Source of the DNA: Firmicutes bacterium UBA1393
GTDB lineage: Bacteria > Bacillota > DTU025
Length of the DNA stretch: 26,233 nucleotides
Direction of reading: 5' to 3'
Assembly: GCA_002305255.1 (NCBI GenBank)
Contig: DBQN01000031.1
Span: 384 to 26,616, forward strand
Both the position numbers and the translations under genes were made by a program. Every line of letters starts with the position of its first letter. The stretch's first letter is position 1. Below, piece by piece: positions 7,080-15,116 of the stretch. The notes below the pieces were generated by a model. The model worked only from the letters and a program-made list of their open reading frames with translations, searched no databases and had not been told where the DNA came from.

Positions 7080-8150
7080 CTAGGCGCCGTGCGAACGCCG
7101 TCTCAGATTGACTGATTGCCGGAAGCTCTCGTCAAGGCCCATGGCTTGATAGACCGTCTTGTATGCAGCGACAGCATCGTGCTGAGCCTGCGCTTCAGCG
7201 AGGGCATTGTCGTCGATCCTTGCTGCGATGGAGTCGATGAACTCCCACTGGTACACGTTCTGCCTCACGGCCTCGATCTGGTCTTCGGTATACGGGAATA
7301 GGTCAAATCCGATGCGTTCTCCATCTCGTCCATATCCGGCCCTCCGCAGCTCTACAGCGAGCTCGAGAGTCTCCATGAAGCATGTTGCGCCTGTCATGTT
7401 GTCGTCGTCGAACGTGCCCCATCCCGAGTTCCCATGGTGGTGCCCGAGCAGGCCCTCGTTCGACAGCAAGGCGGCGTACTCCGCCAGCGTTTCGCCGTTC
7501 ATTATCAGGTGCTGCCAGTCCATGTTCACCTTGAGTAGGTCAGTAGGTACGCCGGCCTCCGCCACCTTGTGTATCACATGAAGCGTCATGCCGATGTTGC
7601 GCATGAGTATCTTCATGGCAGGCTCTGAGTTCTTGTGCTCGAGGAGCACCGTGACGCCCTTTCCATGGGCATAGTCAACGATCTCGGCGATCGCGCCGAT
7701 GAAGCTCTGCCACACCTGGCCGTAGGGTATCTGGAACGGATAGTTGTAGCCCTCTCCGCCTGGCCATATGATGAACTTGGCCCCTGCTTGCGCAGCGACG
7801 TCCACCCCGCGTTTGGCGGTGTCAACCGCTTCCCTCCGGAGCTTCGGGTCGGGGTTGATGAACGAACCCAGGGCATACTTGGGCATAGAGAACAGCCCTA
7901 ACGCCACGGCGTACAGGTCCGCGTCCCCCAGAGCCTCGACGATGACGTCCAGGTTGTCTTCTGACACTTCTGAAGGGTAGTGGAACTCATAGCCATCGAT
8001 GAGGTCGCCCAGACCATCCACTACTCGACGAACCTTCGAGGGCATGTCTTCTCTGAACGTCTCAGGATGGTAGCCGCCGGGCATGAAGCGCGTTGCGTTG
8101 GCGCCGAACGCCCAGATTCCAACACTGTTCTTCACTCTCTTGATGGTCAT
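7080..8150 (-). CDS. Xylose isomerase-like TIM-barrel sugar isomerase
   Basis: This 356-aa AP-endonuclease/xylose-isomerase-type TIM barrel probably converts D-xylose to D-xylulose, because it lies between xylR and xylB. It is shorter than classical XylA (about 390-440 aa). By eye the active-site blocks align: His57 (EFHYPS), Glu171 and Lys173 (LLEHKNSEP), Asp211 and His214 (NMDWQH), His238 (LGHHHGNSG), Asp248 and Asp250 (FDDDN) and Asp283 (GFDLFP). Classical XylA has Glu and Asp where this protein has Asp211 and His238. The set Glu-Asp-His-Asp plus His-Asp-Asp is that of Pseudomonas-type L-rhamnose isomerase. The segment EGLLGHHHGNSGWGTFDDDN also resembles that family. So it is a non-classical xylose isomerase or a broader aldose isomerase. 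The ATG is at 8148-8150 after GGGGAGG, 14 nt beyond the xylR stop. Confidence 0.88.
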   Translation of the reverse strand: MTIKRVKNSVGIWAFGANATRFMPGGYHPETFREDMPSKVRRVVDGLGDLIDGYEFHYPSEVSEDNLDVIVEALGDADLYAVALGLFSMPKYALGSFINPDPKLRREAVDTAKRGVDVAAQAGAKFIIWPGGEGYNYPFQIPYGQVWQSFIGAIAEIVDYAHGKGVTVLLEHKNSEPAMKILMRNIGMTLHVIHKVAEAGVPTDLLKVNMDWQHLIMNGETLAEYAALLSNEGLLGHHHGNSGWGTFDDDNMTGATCFMETLELAVELRRAGYGRDGERIGFDLFPYTEDQIEAVRQNVYQWEFIDSIAARIDDNALAEAQAQHDAVAAYKTVYQAMGLDESFRQSVNLRRRSHGA

Positions 8151-8164
8151 GGCATGATCCTCCC

Positions 8165-9421
8165 CTACAATGCTATCTTTGGGAGACTGAGCAGGTCATT
8201 TAGGACCAGTGAGATCCCGCCAATCGCGCACGCATCCTGGCCCAGGGCTGCCTGCACCACCCGGACCTCCCCTGCCAGTTGAGTGAGCCCCCTTGCCCGG
8301 ATCTCCTTTTCAGCCTCATCGAGGACGAGCTGGCTGCAGCACCCGACGGTGCTACCGACGATCACGAGGTCGGGGTTGAAAGTGTTGATCAAGCCCGCAA
8401 TGCCGATTCCCAGGTACTTCCCAGTTTCCGCGAGGGCGCGCCGGGAGACTTCATCGCCGTCGGAACATGCCTTCGCGAGTTCGTCCACGGTGAGCCTCTC
8501 GCTCGCACGTCGGGCAAGGATTGTGGGCCTGCCGTCTCGAATGGCCTGAGCTGCCCTGCCCAGCGCAGCCCTCTCTGACGCCAGCGTCTCCCAGCAGCCT
8601 CTGTTGCCGCATCCGCACTCCGGCCCGTCGGGCTGTATGGTGAAATGCCCCATCTCCCCTGCATAGCCCATGCTCCCGCGATACAGCTCGCCGTTGATCA
8701 CAATGCCCACGCCTATACCGATTCCCACGCTCAGGTAGACCATGTTCTGCACGCCTACACCTGCGCCGAACCACTTCTCCCCGATCGCGCCTGCGTTGGC
8801 TTCGTTGTCAACGAACACGGGTACTCCCAACTGATTCTCCATCATGGCCCTGAGTGAGACATCCTTCCATCTGAGGTTCGGCGCAAACGCCAGCACACCG
8901 CTGTTCGCCCTGACCAGCCCGGGCACCCCGACTCCGACTCCGATGAGCCCCTGAAGCGTTGGGGGCACCGACGCTGCCGTAGACTTGATCGCATTCACCA
9001 TGCTCTCTACGATCGCGTCCACGCCATCGTCGGGATGTATTGCGAGCTCACTGCGGGCTACCACATTCGCCATGATGTCGGATGCGATGAGCCTGACGAA
9101 GTTGACCCCCAGCTCAACGCCGATTATGACGCCTACCTGTGGATTGGGTTTCAGCATGATGGGTTTCCGCCCTAGCGCAGACTCCCCCATTCCCACCTCG
9201 GTGACATAGCCGCCGGCGATCAGCTCATCAACGAGGGATGATACTGTAGTTCTGTTCAACCCGGAGGCCCTGGATATATCGGCCCTCGATATAGGACCCG
9301 ATCTCCACACCATGTTGAGCACTATGGCCTTGTTCAGGTCTTTGACAAGACCCTGGTTTCCCGTGGTAGGTGTCGAATGATGGCTGTTTTCTGCTGAGTG
9401 GCGAGAACTCTTTATGTTCAT
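8165..9421 (-). CDS. xylR: ROK-family xylose repressor XylR
   Basis: This 418-aa transcription factor should bind the operator at 9435-9459 and release it when xylose is present. Residues 30-80 form a winged helix-turn-helix (ISRADISRASGLNRTTVSSL). Residues 95-415 form the ROK sugar-kinase-like domain. The zinc motif is complete: His259 in GEMGHF, then Cys269, Cys271 and Cys276 in ECGCGNRGCWE. The sugar site includes FVDNEANAGAIGEKWFG. An N-terminal DNA-binding part plus this length is typical of XylR/NagC repressors, not of ROK glucokinases. The start is ATG at 9419-9421, seven bases after AGGAG. It is the first gene of the xylose operon, so it probably regulates itself. The xylose specificity rests on the operator sequence and the neighbours. 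Confidence 0.94.
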   Translation of the reverse strand: MNIKSSRHSAENSHHSTPTTGNQGLVKDLNKAIVLNMVWRSGPISRADISRASGLNRTTVSSLVDELIAGGYVTEVGMGESALGRKPIMLKPNPQVGVIIGVELGVNFVRLIASDIMANVVARSELAIHPDDGVDAIVESMVNAIKSTAASVPPTLQGLIGVGVGVPGLVRANSGVLAFAPNLRWKDVSLRAMMENQLGVPVFVDNEANAGAIGEKWFGAGVGVQNMVYLSVGIGIGVGIVINGELYRGSMGYAGEMGHFTIQPDGPECGCGNRGCWETLASERAALGRAAQAIRDGRPTILARRASERLTVDELAKACSDGDEVSRRALAETGKYLGIGIAGLINTFNPDLVIVGSTVGCCSQLVLDEAEKEIRARGLTQLAGEVRVVQAALGQDACAIGGISLVLNDLLSLPKIAL

Positions 9422-9434
9422 GCCGTGACTCCTA

Positions 9435-9459
9435 TTAGTTTGTTGATTGGCTCAACTAA
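9435..9459. promoter_or_regulatory. XylR operator of the xylose operon
   Basis: A 25-bp imperfect dyad has left arm TTAGTTTGTT and right arm CTCAACTAA, bounded by A and T so that ATTAG...CTAAT is symmetric. The left arm and the 25-bp spacing match the Bacillus-type XylR operator (arms TTAGTTTGTT and AACAAACTAA). Its inner edge touches the xylR ribosome-binding site (9429-9434), 14 nt before the start codon. A bound repressor would therefore block transcription of the whole operon. I found no convincing -35/-10 pair around it. Confidence 0.85.
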
Positions 9460-9500
9460 TGTTGTACGCGAGTATTCTGCATCGTGGCGGTGATTCCTTC

Positions 9501-9517
9501 CCCCGCCACCGGCGGGG
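9501..9517. other. GC-rich hairpin between the CPBP gene and the xylose operon
   Basis: CCCCGCC and GGCGGGG form a perfect 7-bp stem with a 3-nt loop, 27 nt past the CPBP protease stop. No T-run follows in either direction, so an intrinsic terminator is not proven. It is well placed to separate the CPBP cassette from the xylose operon. Confidence 0.4.
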
Positions 9518-9543
9518 AGAGAAGATATTTCGGTTTGATGGTA

Positions 9544-10296
9544 TCACCCAGAGTACACGGAGGAGATGAAGCTGATCGCTGATATGGCATTACATAGGCA
9601 ATGGAACACGATACCTATGTAGATGTTGTTCTTTCTCCAGACGACCAACGCGGAGGGAAGAAACACGGCAATCCTGAACAGGTTGTTGAATGGAAGCCAG
9701 AGATGGTACAGCGAGAACAGTATCGTGACTATCACTGGCGCTAGATTACCGAATCTACTGATCTTCGCCGTGAGGTACCCTCTGAAGAACAGTTCTTCCA
9801 CGATCGGACCGACAATAACGTTGAGCACAAAGTAGCCAATACAAGCCAACAGTACCATGCCACTGGAGTACTGCTTCAAGTACTCAATGTTGCTCCAGTC
9901 GAAATACGCGGGGGTAATCTGTGCGAGCCGGTCTGAAATCGGAGCAACCAGGTTGTTCTCCAATGGTGCTATCGTCACAGACATAATCCCCGAGAACCCG
10001 AACAGAACCGACGCGTACAGAAGTACTCGCCACCAACTCATTGCGCTGTGCCGGGAGAACGAACTCCGCAGGGAGTATCTACCGTACTCTTCCTTGCTTG
10101 CACGCCTGACTATGCCGATCTCGATTGGAAACAGAATGAACGCAGCGCAAAGAAAGAACAACAGGAATGAAGGAATCGCGTCTTGCATGAACCCTACGAT
10201 GACATAGACCGTGGTCACTATTAAAGTCGGGACAAAGATCAGACCAAGCAACTTCCAGATACTCATCGCTCCGACACGTCTACTTGCTGTCATCAT
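9544..10296 (-). CDS. CPBP-family intramembrane metalloprotease
   Basis: This 250-aa polytopic membrane protein belongs to the CPBP (CAAX protease / bacteriocin-processing, Abi) family. The glutamic-type catalytic motifs are present: EELFFR (Glu167, Glu168, Arg172), FSLYH (Phe194, His198) and HCLCN (His232, Asn236). Hydrophobic segments are visible near residues 12-35, 42-62, 92-110, 147-165, 185-200 and 225-245. It starts with ATGATG at 10291-10296 after GAGGGTGA, nine bases past the end of the upstream oxidoreductase gene, so the two are one transcript. Family members process prenylated or bacteriocin-like substrates or give self-immunity. The substrate here is unknown. Its partner gene order (protease, oxidoreductase, protease) is unusual. 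Confidence 0.88.
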   Translation of the reverse strand: MMTASRRVGAMSIWKLLGLIFVPTLIVTTVYVIVGFMQDAIPSFLLFFLCAAFILFPIEIGIVRRASKEEYGRYSLRSSFSRHSAMSWWRVLLYASVLFGFSGIMSVTIAPLENNLVAPISDRLAQITPAYFDWSNIEYLKQYSSGMVLLACIGYFVLNVIVGPIVEELFFRGYLTAKISRFGNLAPVIVTILFSLYHLWLPFNNLFRIAVFLPSALVVWRKNNIYIGIVFHCLCNAISAISFISSVYSG

Positions 10297-10305
10297 CTGT
10301 CACCC

Positions 10306-11814
10306 TCACTTCTGTGATTTCAGCGTTGTGAAAGGCTTTCCGTCCTTCCTGCAGATGATCTGCAGTGCATCCCTGGCGGTCTTAAGTGCCACCGGCACGC
10401 CGCCTCCCGGGGTAATCCAGTGGCCAACGGCGTAGAAGCCCTCGAGCCCCGGAAGTGTCTTCGGGAGACTCTTCCCGAAGTTCGCGGTCGTGGGCAGCCA
10501 GCCCATGGGCGCGCCCCTCCAGTTGCCAGTGTATCGAGAATACGTAGCCGGCGTCGCCACGTCCACGACCTCTACCTGGGCGGCTAATCCAGGATAGTCC
10601 CTCTCCAACTCGTCTATGACAGCCGCGGCGAGGGCCTGCTTCTCTTCCCTGTACCGCTCCCTGTTCTTGTGCAGCTCTGCCCAGTATTCGTACTCGGTGA
10701 ATAGGCGCACCGCAAACGCCGTCTTGCCCTCGGGCGACAGCGTCCTGTCAAGAGCGTAGTTGTGCAATACCAAGCATGAGACTGCCTTGCCTGCGACTAT
10801 GAGAGGATCTCGCGGTCTGACGCAGATCAAGCGGGACTCGTTGCCCATGTTCCGGTTTATGCCTAGCGAGACTTGTATGTAAGGCGGAAAAGGAGCGTTC
10901 TCTCTGAACCACTCCTCCACTGCCTGCGGGGTGTAATCACCACCCAGCAGGCCATTGACCGTAGCATAGTAGTCCGCAGCGGAGATCACGATTGCTGCCT
11001 GCGCCTCGCTCCCGTCGGCAAGCCTTATGCCGGTCACCTTGCCGTCGCTGACAAGTATCTTCTCAACACGCTGACCATAGAGAATCTGTCCACCGAGGCT
11101 TTCATACCTTCTTGCGATGTTCTGAGCCAGTCTCAGAGACCCGCCGTCCGGGTATCCGGCGGTGCCGTTCGAACACCAGGCCAGTACGCCGGCGAACATG
11201 TATACAGGCATGTTGTTGTTCCAGATCGAAGTGAGCGCGTCTCTCAGCAACGAGCTTCTGAACGCGGAAGCAAACTCCGCCATGCTGATCTTGCCGTACG
11301 TGAAGAAGTAATGGTACCCCCGCGCCTGTTTCAACAAGTCCACCATCATGGCGATGCCGTCCAGACTACCCATGACTTCAGGGGCCATGGCCACGGGAGC
11401 CTTGAAGCCCTTGAACACTCTGATAATCGCGCACAGTCGCTCGATGGGCACCCGATCCTCCGGCGCATGTGCCACCAGCTCCGCCTTCAGCCGGTCCGGA
11501 TCAGTGTACAGGGTTACGACTCGCCCGTCGTGGCTGCGATAGCGGCAGTACTCGTCGTGGTGATGAAAGCGGATGTCCTTGAGAGCGCCTACTTCCTGCC
11601 ACAGTGGATGAAACATACCGTCCGGCTCGGCGCCGGTCAGCCAGTCAATGCTGCCGTCGAACGTGTATTGCCTGCGCGTCCAGGACGTGCATAGTCCTCC
11701 GGGTATGCTGTGCGCCTCATAGATGCAGCTGTCATAGCCGTTCATCTGGGCGTAACAGCCTGCCGACAGCCCAGCTATCCCCGCGCCGATGATGATGAGA
11801 GACTTGCGGCCCAT
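10306..11814 (-). CDS. CrtI-like (phytoene desaturase family) FAD-dependent oxidoreductase, copy 1
   Basis: This 502-aa flavoprotein has an N-terminal FAD-binding Rossmann fold (IIIGAGIAGLSAG, residues 7-19, then Glu-Ala and GGLCTSW). Its C-terminal FAD segment (LPGLEGFYAVGHW, then TPGGGVPVALKTARDAL) is typical of the CrtI/CrtH/retinol saturase group. Such enzymes desaturate, saturate or isomerise polyene lipids, but the substrate cannot be read from the sequence. I start it at ATG 11812-11814, preceded by AGGAGG and directly before the Rossmann strand. A longer in-frame reading to 11886 adds only a low-complexity tail. It lies between two CPBP protease genes. A paralogue is at 20962-22479. 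No phytoene synthase or other carotenoid gene is in the window, so a carotenoid role is not supported. Confidence 0.9.
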   Translation of the reverse strand: MGRKSLIIIGAGIAGLSAGCYAQMNGYDSCIYEAHSIPGGLCTSWTRRQYTFDGSIDWLTGAEPDGMFHPLWQEVGALKDIRFHHHDEYCRYRSHDGRVVTLYTDPDRLKAELVAHAPEDRVPIERLCAIIRVFKGFKAPVAMAPEVMGSLDGIAMMVDLLKQARGYHYFFTYGKISMAEFASAFRSSLLRDALTSIWNNNMPVYMFAGVLAWCSNGTAGYPDGGSLRLAQNIARRYESLGGQILYGQRVEKILVSDGKVTGIRLADGSEAQAAIVISAADYYATVNGLLGGDYTPQAVEEWFRENAPFPPYIQVSLGINRNMGNESRLICVRPRDPLIVAGKAVSCLVLHNYALDRTLSPEGKTAFAVRLFTEYEYWAELHKNRERYREEKQALAAAVIDELERDYPGLAAQVEVVDVATPATYSRYTGNWRGAPMGWLPTTANFGKSLPKTLPGLEGFYAVGHWITPGGGVPVALKTARDALQIICRKDGKPFTTLKSQK

Positions 11815-11866
11815 GGTGCCTCCTGCCTTCGACGGCGGCGAACTATTGGGACTATGCTGAGACCGG

Positions 11867-11882
11867 GCGACCGAGCGGTCGC
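11867..11882. other. Short perfect hairpin GCGACCG-AG-CGGTCGC
   Basis: A 7-bp perfect inverted repeat with a 2-nt centre lies 13 nt beyond the CPBP protease stop and before the oxidoreductase start. No T-run follows. It may attenuate read-through or protect an mRNA end within the cassette. Confidence 0.35.
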
Positions 11883-11895
11883 GCATCCGAACGAT

Positions 11896-12726
11896 CTAGC
11901 GATCGAACGCCACGCGCCTGCGGCTCCCGGCAGGCAACGCCTTGTCGTAGTACACAATTGCCGCGGTAATGATGAGCAGGATCACGGTCTGAATGAGCTT
12001 CGTGGATTCCAGCACCGAGAAGAGCTCTGCTGACACGACGGCCATGATGTGCAGCAGCACAGCTGCCCAGATGTTCCGGCCATTCTTTTCGTACACCCAG
12101 TTGAGGATGAGCGCCAGCGGAATGAGGCTGATGAAGAAGTTGAGAACGTACGGGGCGCCGAGGCGCCAGAGCTCGTTCTGATAGGAGTCTTTGACGAAGA
12201 ATAGCGGCACATGCCATGCGGCCCACAAGATGACGAAAACGGCGCTGGCTTTGAGGAAGGAGGATCTGCTCCGCAGGCTGTCGACGCCGTAGCCTCGCCA
12301 TCCCAACTCCTCAGAGGTTGGCGCCAGAATCGAGATGAGCAAGCCTAGCATCGCCTCTGCGCTCATGAGGCCGAACTCACTCGACAACCTGAATTGATCT
12401 GCCGACTGTCCGAACAGCAGTGACACCGCGATGGAAAGCAGAATGGTTGCCGGCATAAGTAGAAAGATGGCGGGAAGATAGGCTGGCCTCATCCGAAGCA
12501 AGCTCAGCCTGCTCATGAAGTCCTTCTTCAGCTCCCGATCTCTCGAGCCGAACACAATGCAGAGCGCGACTATCGCGGGCGCAATGGATCCCAGCATCAT
12601 GCAAGGGAACAGTAGGGACTCACTCTCGGGTCGATGACTGAAGTATGCCGCTGCCGACCATGATATCCAGGTAACCAGCAGCGTGGGCACGAAGAACTTG
12701 GCGGGACTATACGTATGTCTCTTCAC
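11896..12726 (-). CDS. CPBP-family intramembrane metalloprotease, second copy
   Basis: This 276-aa polytopic membrane protein is first in the CPBP-oxidoreductase-CPBP cassette. Motif 1 is TSEELGWRG (Glu139, Glu140, Arg144), the common form of the family. Motif 2 is WAAWH (Trp168, His172), with tryptophan for the usual phenylalanine. The third catalytic histidine is in LLHIMAV (His226), but valine 230 replaces the asparagine often found four residues later. Several hydrophobic segments flank these. The start is GTG at 12724-12726, eight bases after GGGAGG. It shares only the motifs with the CPBP protein at 9544-10296, so the two are not recent duplicates. The substrate is unknown. The gene ends 81 nt before the oxidoreductase start. 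Confidence 0.88.
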   Translation of the reverse strand: MKRHTYSPAKFFVPTLLVTWISWSAAAYFSHRPESESLLFPCMMLGSIAPAIVALCIVFGSRDRELKKDFMSRLSLLRMRPAYLPAIFLLMPATILLSIAVSLLFGQSADQFRLSSEFGLMSAEAMLGLLISILAPTSEELGWRGYGVDSLRSRSSFLKASAVFVILWAAWHVPLFFVKDSYQNELWRLGAPYVLNFFISLIPLALILNWVYEKNGRNIWAAVLLHIMAVVSAELFSVLESTKLIQTVILLIITAAIVYYDKALPAGSRRRVAFDR

Positions 12727-12795
12727 AGTCGCAGCCTCCCTATCACTACGCCCGTCTTGTCGGAATCCAGATGGTCATGCCCTGTCCACTGAGAG

Positions 12796-12804
12796 AGTAT
12801 ACCA
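12796..12804 (-). promoter_or_regulatory. Extended -10 promoter element TGGTATACT
   Basis: On the minus strand TG-G-TATACT fits an extended -10 box. It lies about 70 nt upstream of the first CPBP protease gene and downstream of the terminator of the signalling operon. The region 17 bp upstream has no good -35, which is tolerated with an extended -10. Confidence 0.4.
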
Positions 12805-12851
12805 CTCGTTAAGTAACCGGGACACCACACTTTGGCCGGTCTGGCAACACA

Positions 12852-12881
12852 ACAGCCCCCATCGACAGATGTGGGGGCTGT
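12852..12881 (-). terminator. Hairpin terminator of the sensor/response-regulator operon
   Basis: ACAGCCCCCA and TGGGGGCTGT form a perfect 10-bp stem with a 10-nt loop, 87 nt beyond the stop of the EAL response regulator. In the minus direction it is followed by TGTGTTGCC, a weak T-rich tail. It separates the signalling operon from the CPBP cassette. Confidence 0.6.
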
Positions 12882-12967
12882 GTAGTGCTGTCGCCGGGCA
12901 GTGGTTCTCGATTGGGAGGAACCTAGCTCTCGGGGTGTTTCTGTTCCGCCGAAATCGTTCAGGGCAG

Positions 12968-15067
12968 TTAAATGGCTCCGTGTTCACTTGCGAACCTGAT
13001 CGCATCCTCCTCATCCAGCGGTCGGCTGATGAGATACCCCTGAACCTTGTCACAGTCGTGTTCCTTCAGATACTGCAGCTGGATGTCGTGCTCGACTCCT
13101 TCAGCAATCGTGCAGTGCCCCAGCTTGTGTGACATCGAAATGATATCGCCCGTAATCGCCCTCTTCAGGTTTGTGCCCATCAACTTGTCGACAAACTGCT
13201 TGGCGATCTTCATGCAGTCGATTCTCAGCTCTTTTGCCCTGGAGAGAGAGGAGTAGCCGGTTCCAAAGTCGTCTATGGCTATGTGCAGCCCCGCGTCCCT
13301 CAGTTCCTTCGTCATGCTGTTGATGCCCTTGCAGTCGGAAGCGAACACCGATTCCGTGATCTCGATCCCGACGTTATTCGAGTCAATCTGCCTCTCCCTC
13401 ATTGCGCCGAGCAGCCAGCTCGCGAAATCCGGTTTTAGCAGCTGAATTGCAGAAACGTTGATAGCGATGCCTATCCTACCGTATCCGCGTGCCTTGAGCT
13501 TGTTCAAGAACGAGAAAGCTTTGAGTATCACCTTCTCGCCAATCGGGAGAATGAGCTTTGTCTTCTCAGCAATGGGGATGAACTCTGCAGGCGGCACCGG
13601 TCCGAGTTCTGCAGTCCACAACCTGGCCAGCGCCTCAAAACTGGAGATTGCGTTCGTCCTCAGATCGACGATCGGCTGATACTGAAGATACAGCTCAGCC
13701 TTGGCATGATCATCGGCCACCGCGGCGTTGAGAGCTTCCACAATGTATGTTTCCCGGTTGACTGTGGCCTCCAGCTCCTCGTCATAGACGCATACCTGGA
13801 AGTCGTTTCGAGACGCGTTAACATGCTTCTCCGAAGCAATCAGCAGTTTCCTCAAGATCAAGTCCACATCGGCTTCATGCTGGCTCTGCCCAATCTCCAG
13901 AATCCCGATCCCGCCTCCGATTCTGTCGGTTACGAACAGAGACTCCAGAGTATCTGCGATAGTTTCAGCGAAATTAACCAGCTCGCGTTTGTCCTTGTAG
14001 TCATACCAGTAGAACACAAACCGATTCTCACGCGCATGGAACAGGAGACGACTATCGGTGGAGAACTGATTGAGGACTTCAGCTGCTTTCTTTATCAGGC
14101 CCTGGGTGTACTGGAACCCGTAGTTGACCGCTAGCAGCTGCACCATGCTCAAGTTGATGCCAATCAGCGCCCGCTTTGATTGCCTCTCCAGTATGGCGTC
14201 TCTCTTGAGCAGTGACTCCAGGTAGTTGCGATTGTACAGGCCCGTCCATCTGTCGTGCTCACTTATGTACTTGCGTTCCATCTCCATTTGCTTTCTGTCT
14301 GATACGTCCTGAACAAGACAGATGTGACTCATCTCACTGTTCGGCTGTGGGGTCATGGCCGCAACGATCATATGTACCCACACAACGGATCCGTCAGGCC
14401 TGATGTATCGTTTGTCCATCGAGTAGTTTCTGATCTCGCCGGCCTGCAGTCTCTGGAGGTTGTCGAGGTCTTCCTTCACGTCGTCAGGATGGGTAATTGC
14501 GACCCATCCCAGTTCAGCGAGCTCCTCCATCGTTCTGCCTGTGATCTCCTCATACACTGAGTTGGCCCTCACCAGAACCCCCTCAGGGCGTTCCGGATCG
14601 CCTCCACGCGTAATCGCAATGCCGATGGGAGCCTGCTCGAGGATCATGTCAAGGGAGTACGTCTGTTCGTCGAGCTTGCGCTCTAACGCATCCTGAGCGC
14701 GTAATAGAGCAGCATGGACATCGATCCTGACTTTCAATGAGTCCATGTGAATGGGTTTGCGGATGTAGTCGACAGCGCCCAGCCTGAGACCTTTGATCTC
14801 GTTTTCAAGCTCATCGTAGTTCGTCAGTATTATCGTGCGCAGTCGCCTGAACCGCTCGTCGCCGCGCAGGGCTTCGAGGAGCTGAAACCCGTTCATGTTG
14901 GGCATGTTCAGATCGAGTATGAGCAAGTCAATCCCATTGACTTCCTCCAACACACGCATGGCTTCCAAGCCGTCGCAAGCAGTCAGGATGGAATACTCGC
15001 TCAGCATGCTCTTGATGATCAACCTGTCAAATGCCGAGTCATCTACGACCAAGATCTTGATCTGCAT
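12968..15067 (-). CDS. Response regulator with REC-PAS-degenerate GGDEF-EAL (c-di-GMP phosphodiesterase)
   Basis: This 699-aa cytoplasmic protein has four domains. REC spans 1-120, with acidic pair Asp9/Asp10, phosphoacceptor Asp52 and Lys104. PAS spans about 140-265. A GGDEF-like domain spans about 270-435, with RENRF (346-350) where GGDEF should be, so it is unlikely to make c-di-GMP. EAL spans about 445-695 and is intact: FEALARL (Glu478), NVSAIQL, EITES, DDFGTGYSSL, AEGVE and QGYLISRP. It is therefore predicted to hydrolyse c-di-GMP under control of phosphorylation. In the second-metal region MKIAKQF keeps the lysine, while the aspartate of the usual KID motif is alanine. The start is ATG at 15065-15067, seven bases after GGAGG. 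The hybrid kinase gene ends 49 nt upstream and is its likely phosphodonor. Confidence 0.93.
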   Translation of the reverse strand: MQIKILVVDDSAFDRLIIKSMLSEYSILTACDGLEAMRVLEEVNGIDLLILDLNMPNMNGFQLLEALRGDERFRRLRTIILTNYDELENEIKGLRLGAVDYIRKPIHMDSLKVRIDVHAALLRAQDALERKLDEQTYSLDMILEQAPIGIAITRGGDPERPEGVLVRANSVYEEITGRTMEELAELGWVAITHPDDVKEDLDNLQRLQAGEIRNYSMDKRYIRPDGSVVWVHMIVAAMTPQPNSEMSHICLVQDVSDRKQMEMERKYISEHDRWTGLYNRNYLESLLKRDAILERQSKRALIGINLSMVQLLAVNYGFQYTQGLIKKAAEVLNQFSTDSRLLFHARENRFVFYWYDYKDKRELVNFAETIADTLESLFVTDRIGGGIGILEIGQSQHEADVDLILRKLLIASEKHVNASRNDFQVCVYDEELEATVNRETYIVEALNAAVADDHAKAELYLQYQPIVDLRTNAISSFEALARLWTAELGPVPPAEFIPIAEKTKLILPIGEKVILKAFSFLNKLKARGYGRIGIAINVSAIQLLKPDFASWLLGAMRERQIDSNNVGIEITESVFASDCKGINSMTKELRDAGLHIAIDDFGTGYSSLSRAKELRIDCMKIAKQFVDKLMGTNLKRAITGDIISMSHKLGHCTIAEGVEHDIQLQYLKEHDCDKVQGYLISRPLDEEDAIRFASEHGAI

Positions 15068-15116
15068 TGCGAATCCTCCGTCCTTTGGCACCCGGTCTCG
15101 CCTTCCTGTACGATAA

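Noticed and set aside
9501..9517. Intrinsic terminator for the CPBP cassette
   Set aside because: The stem is good, but neither side has a T-run, so it is kept only as a hairpin.
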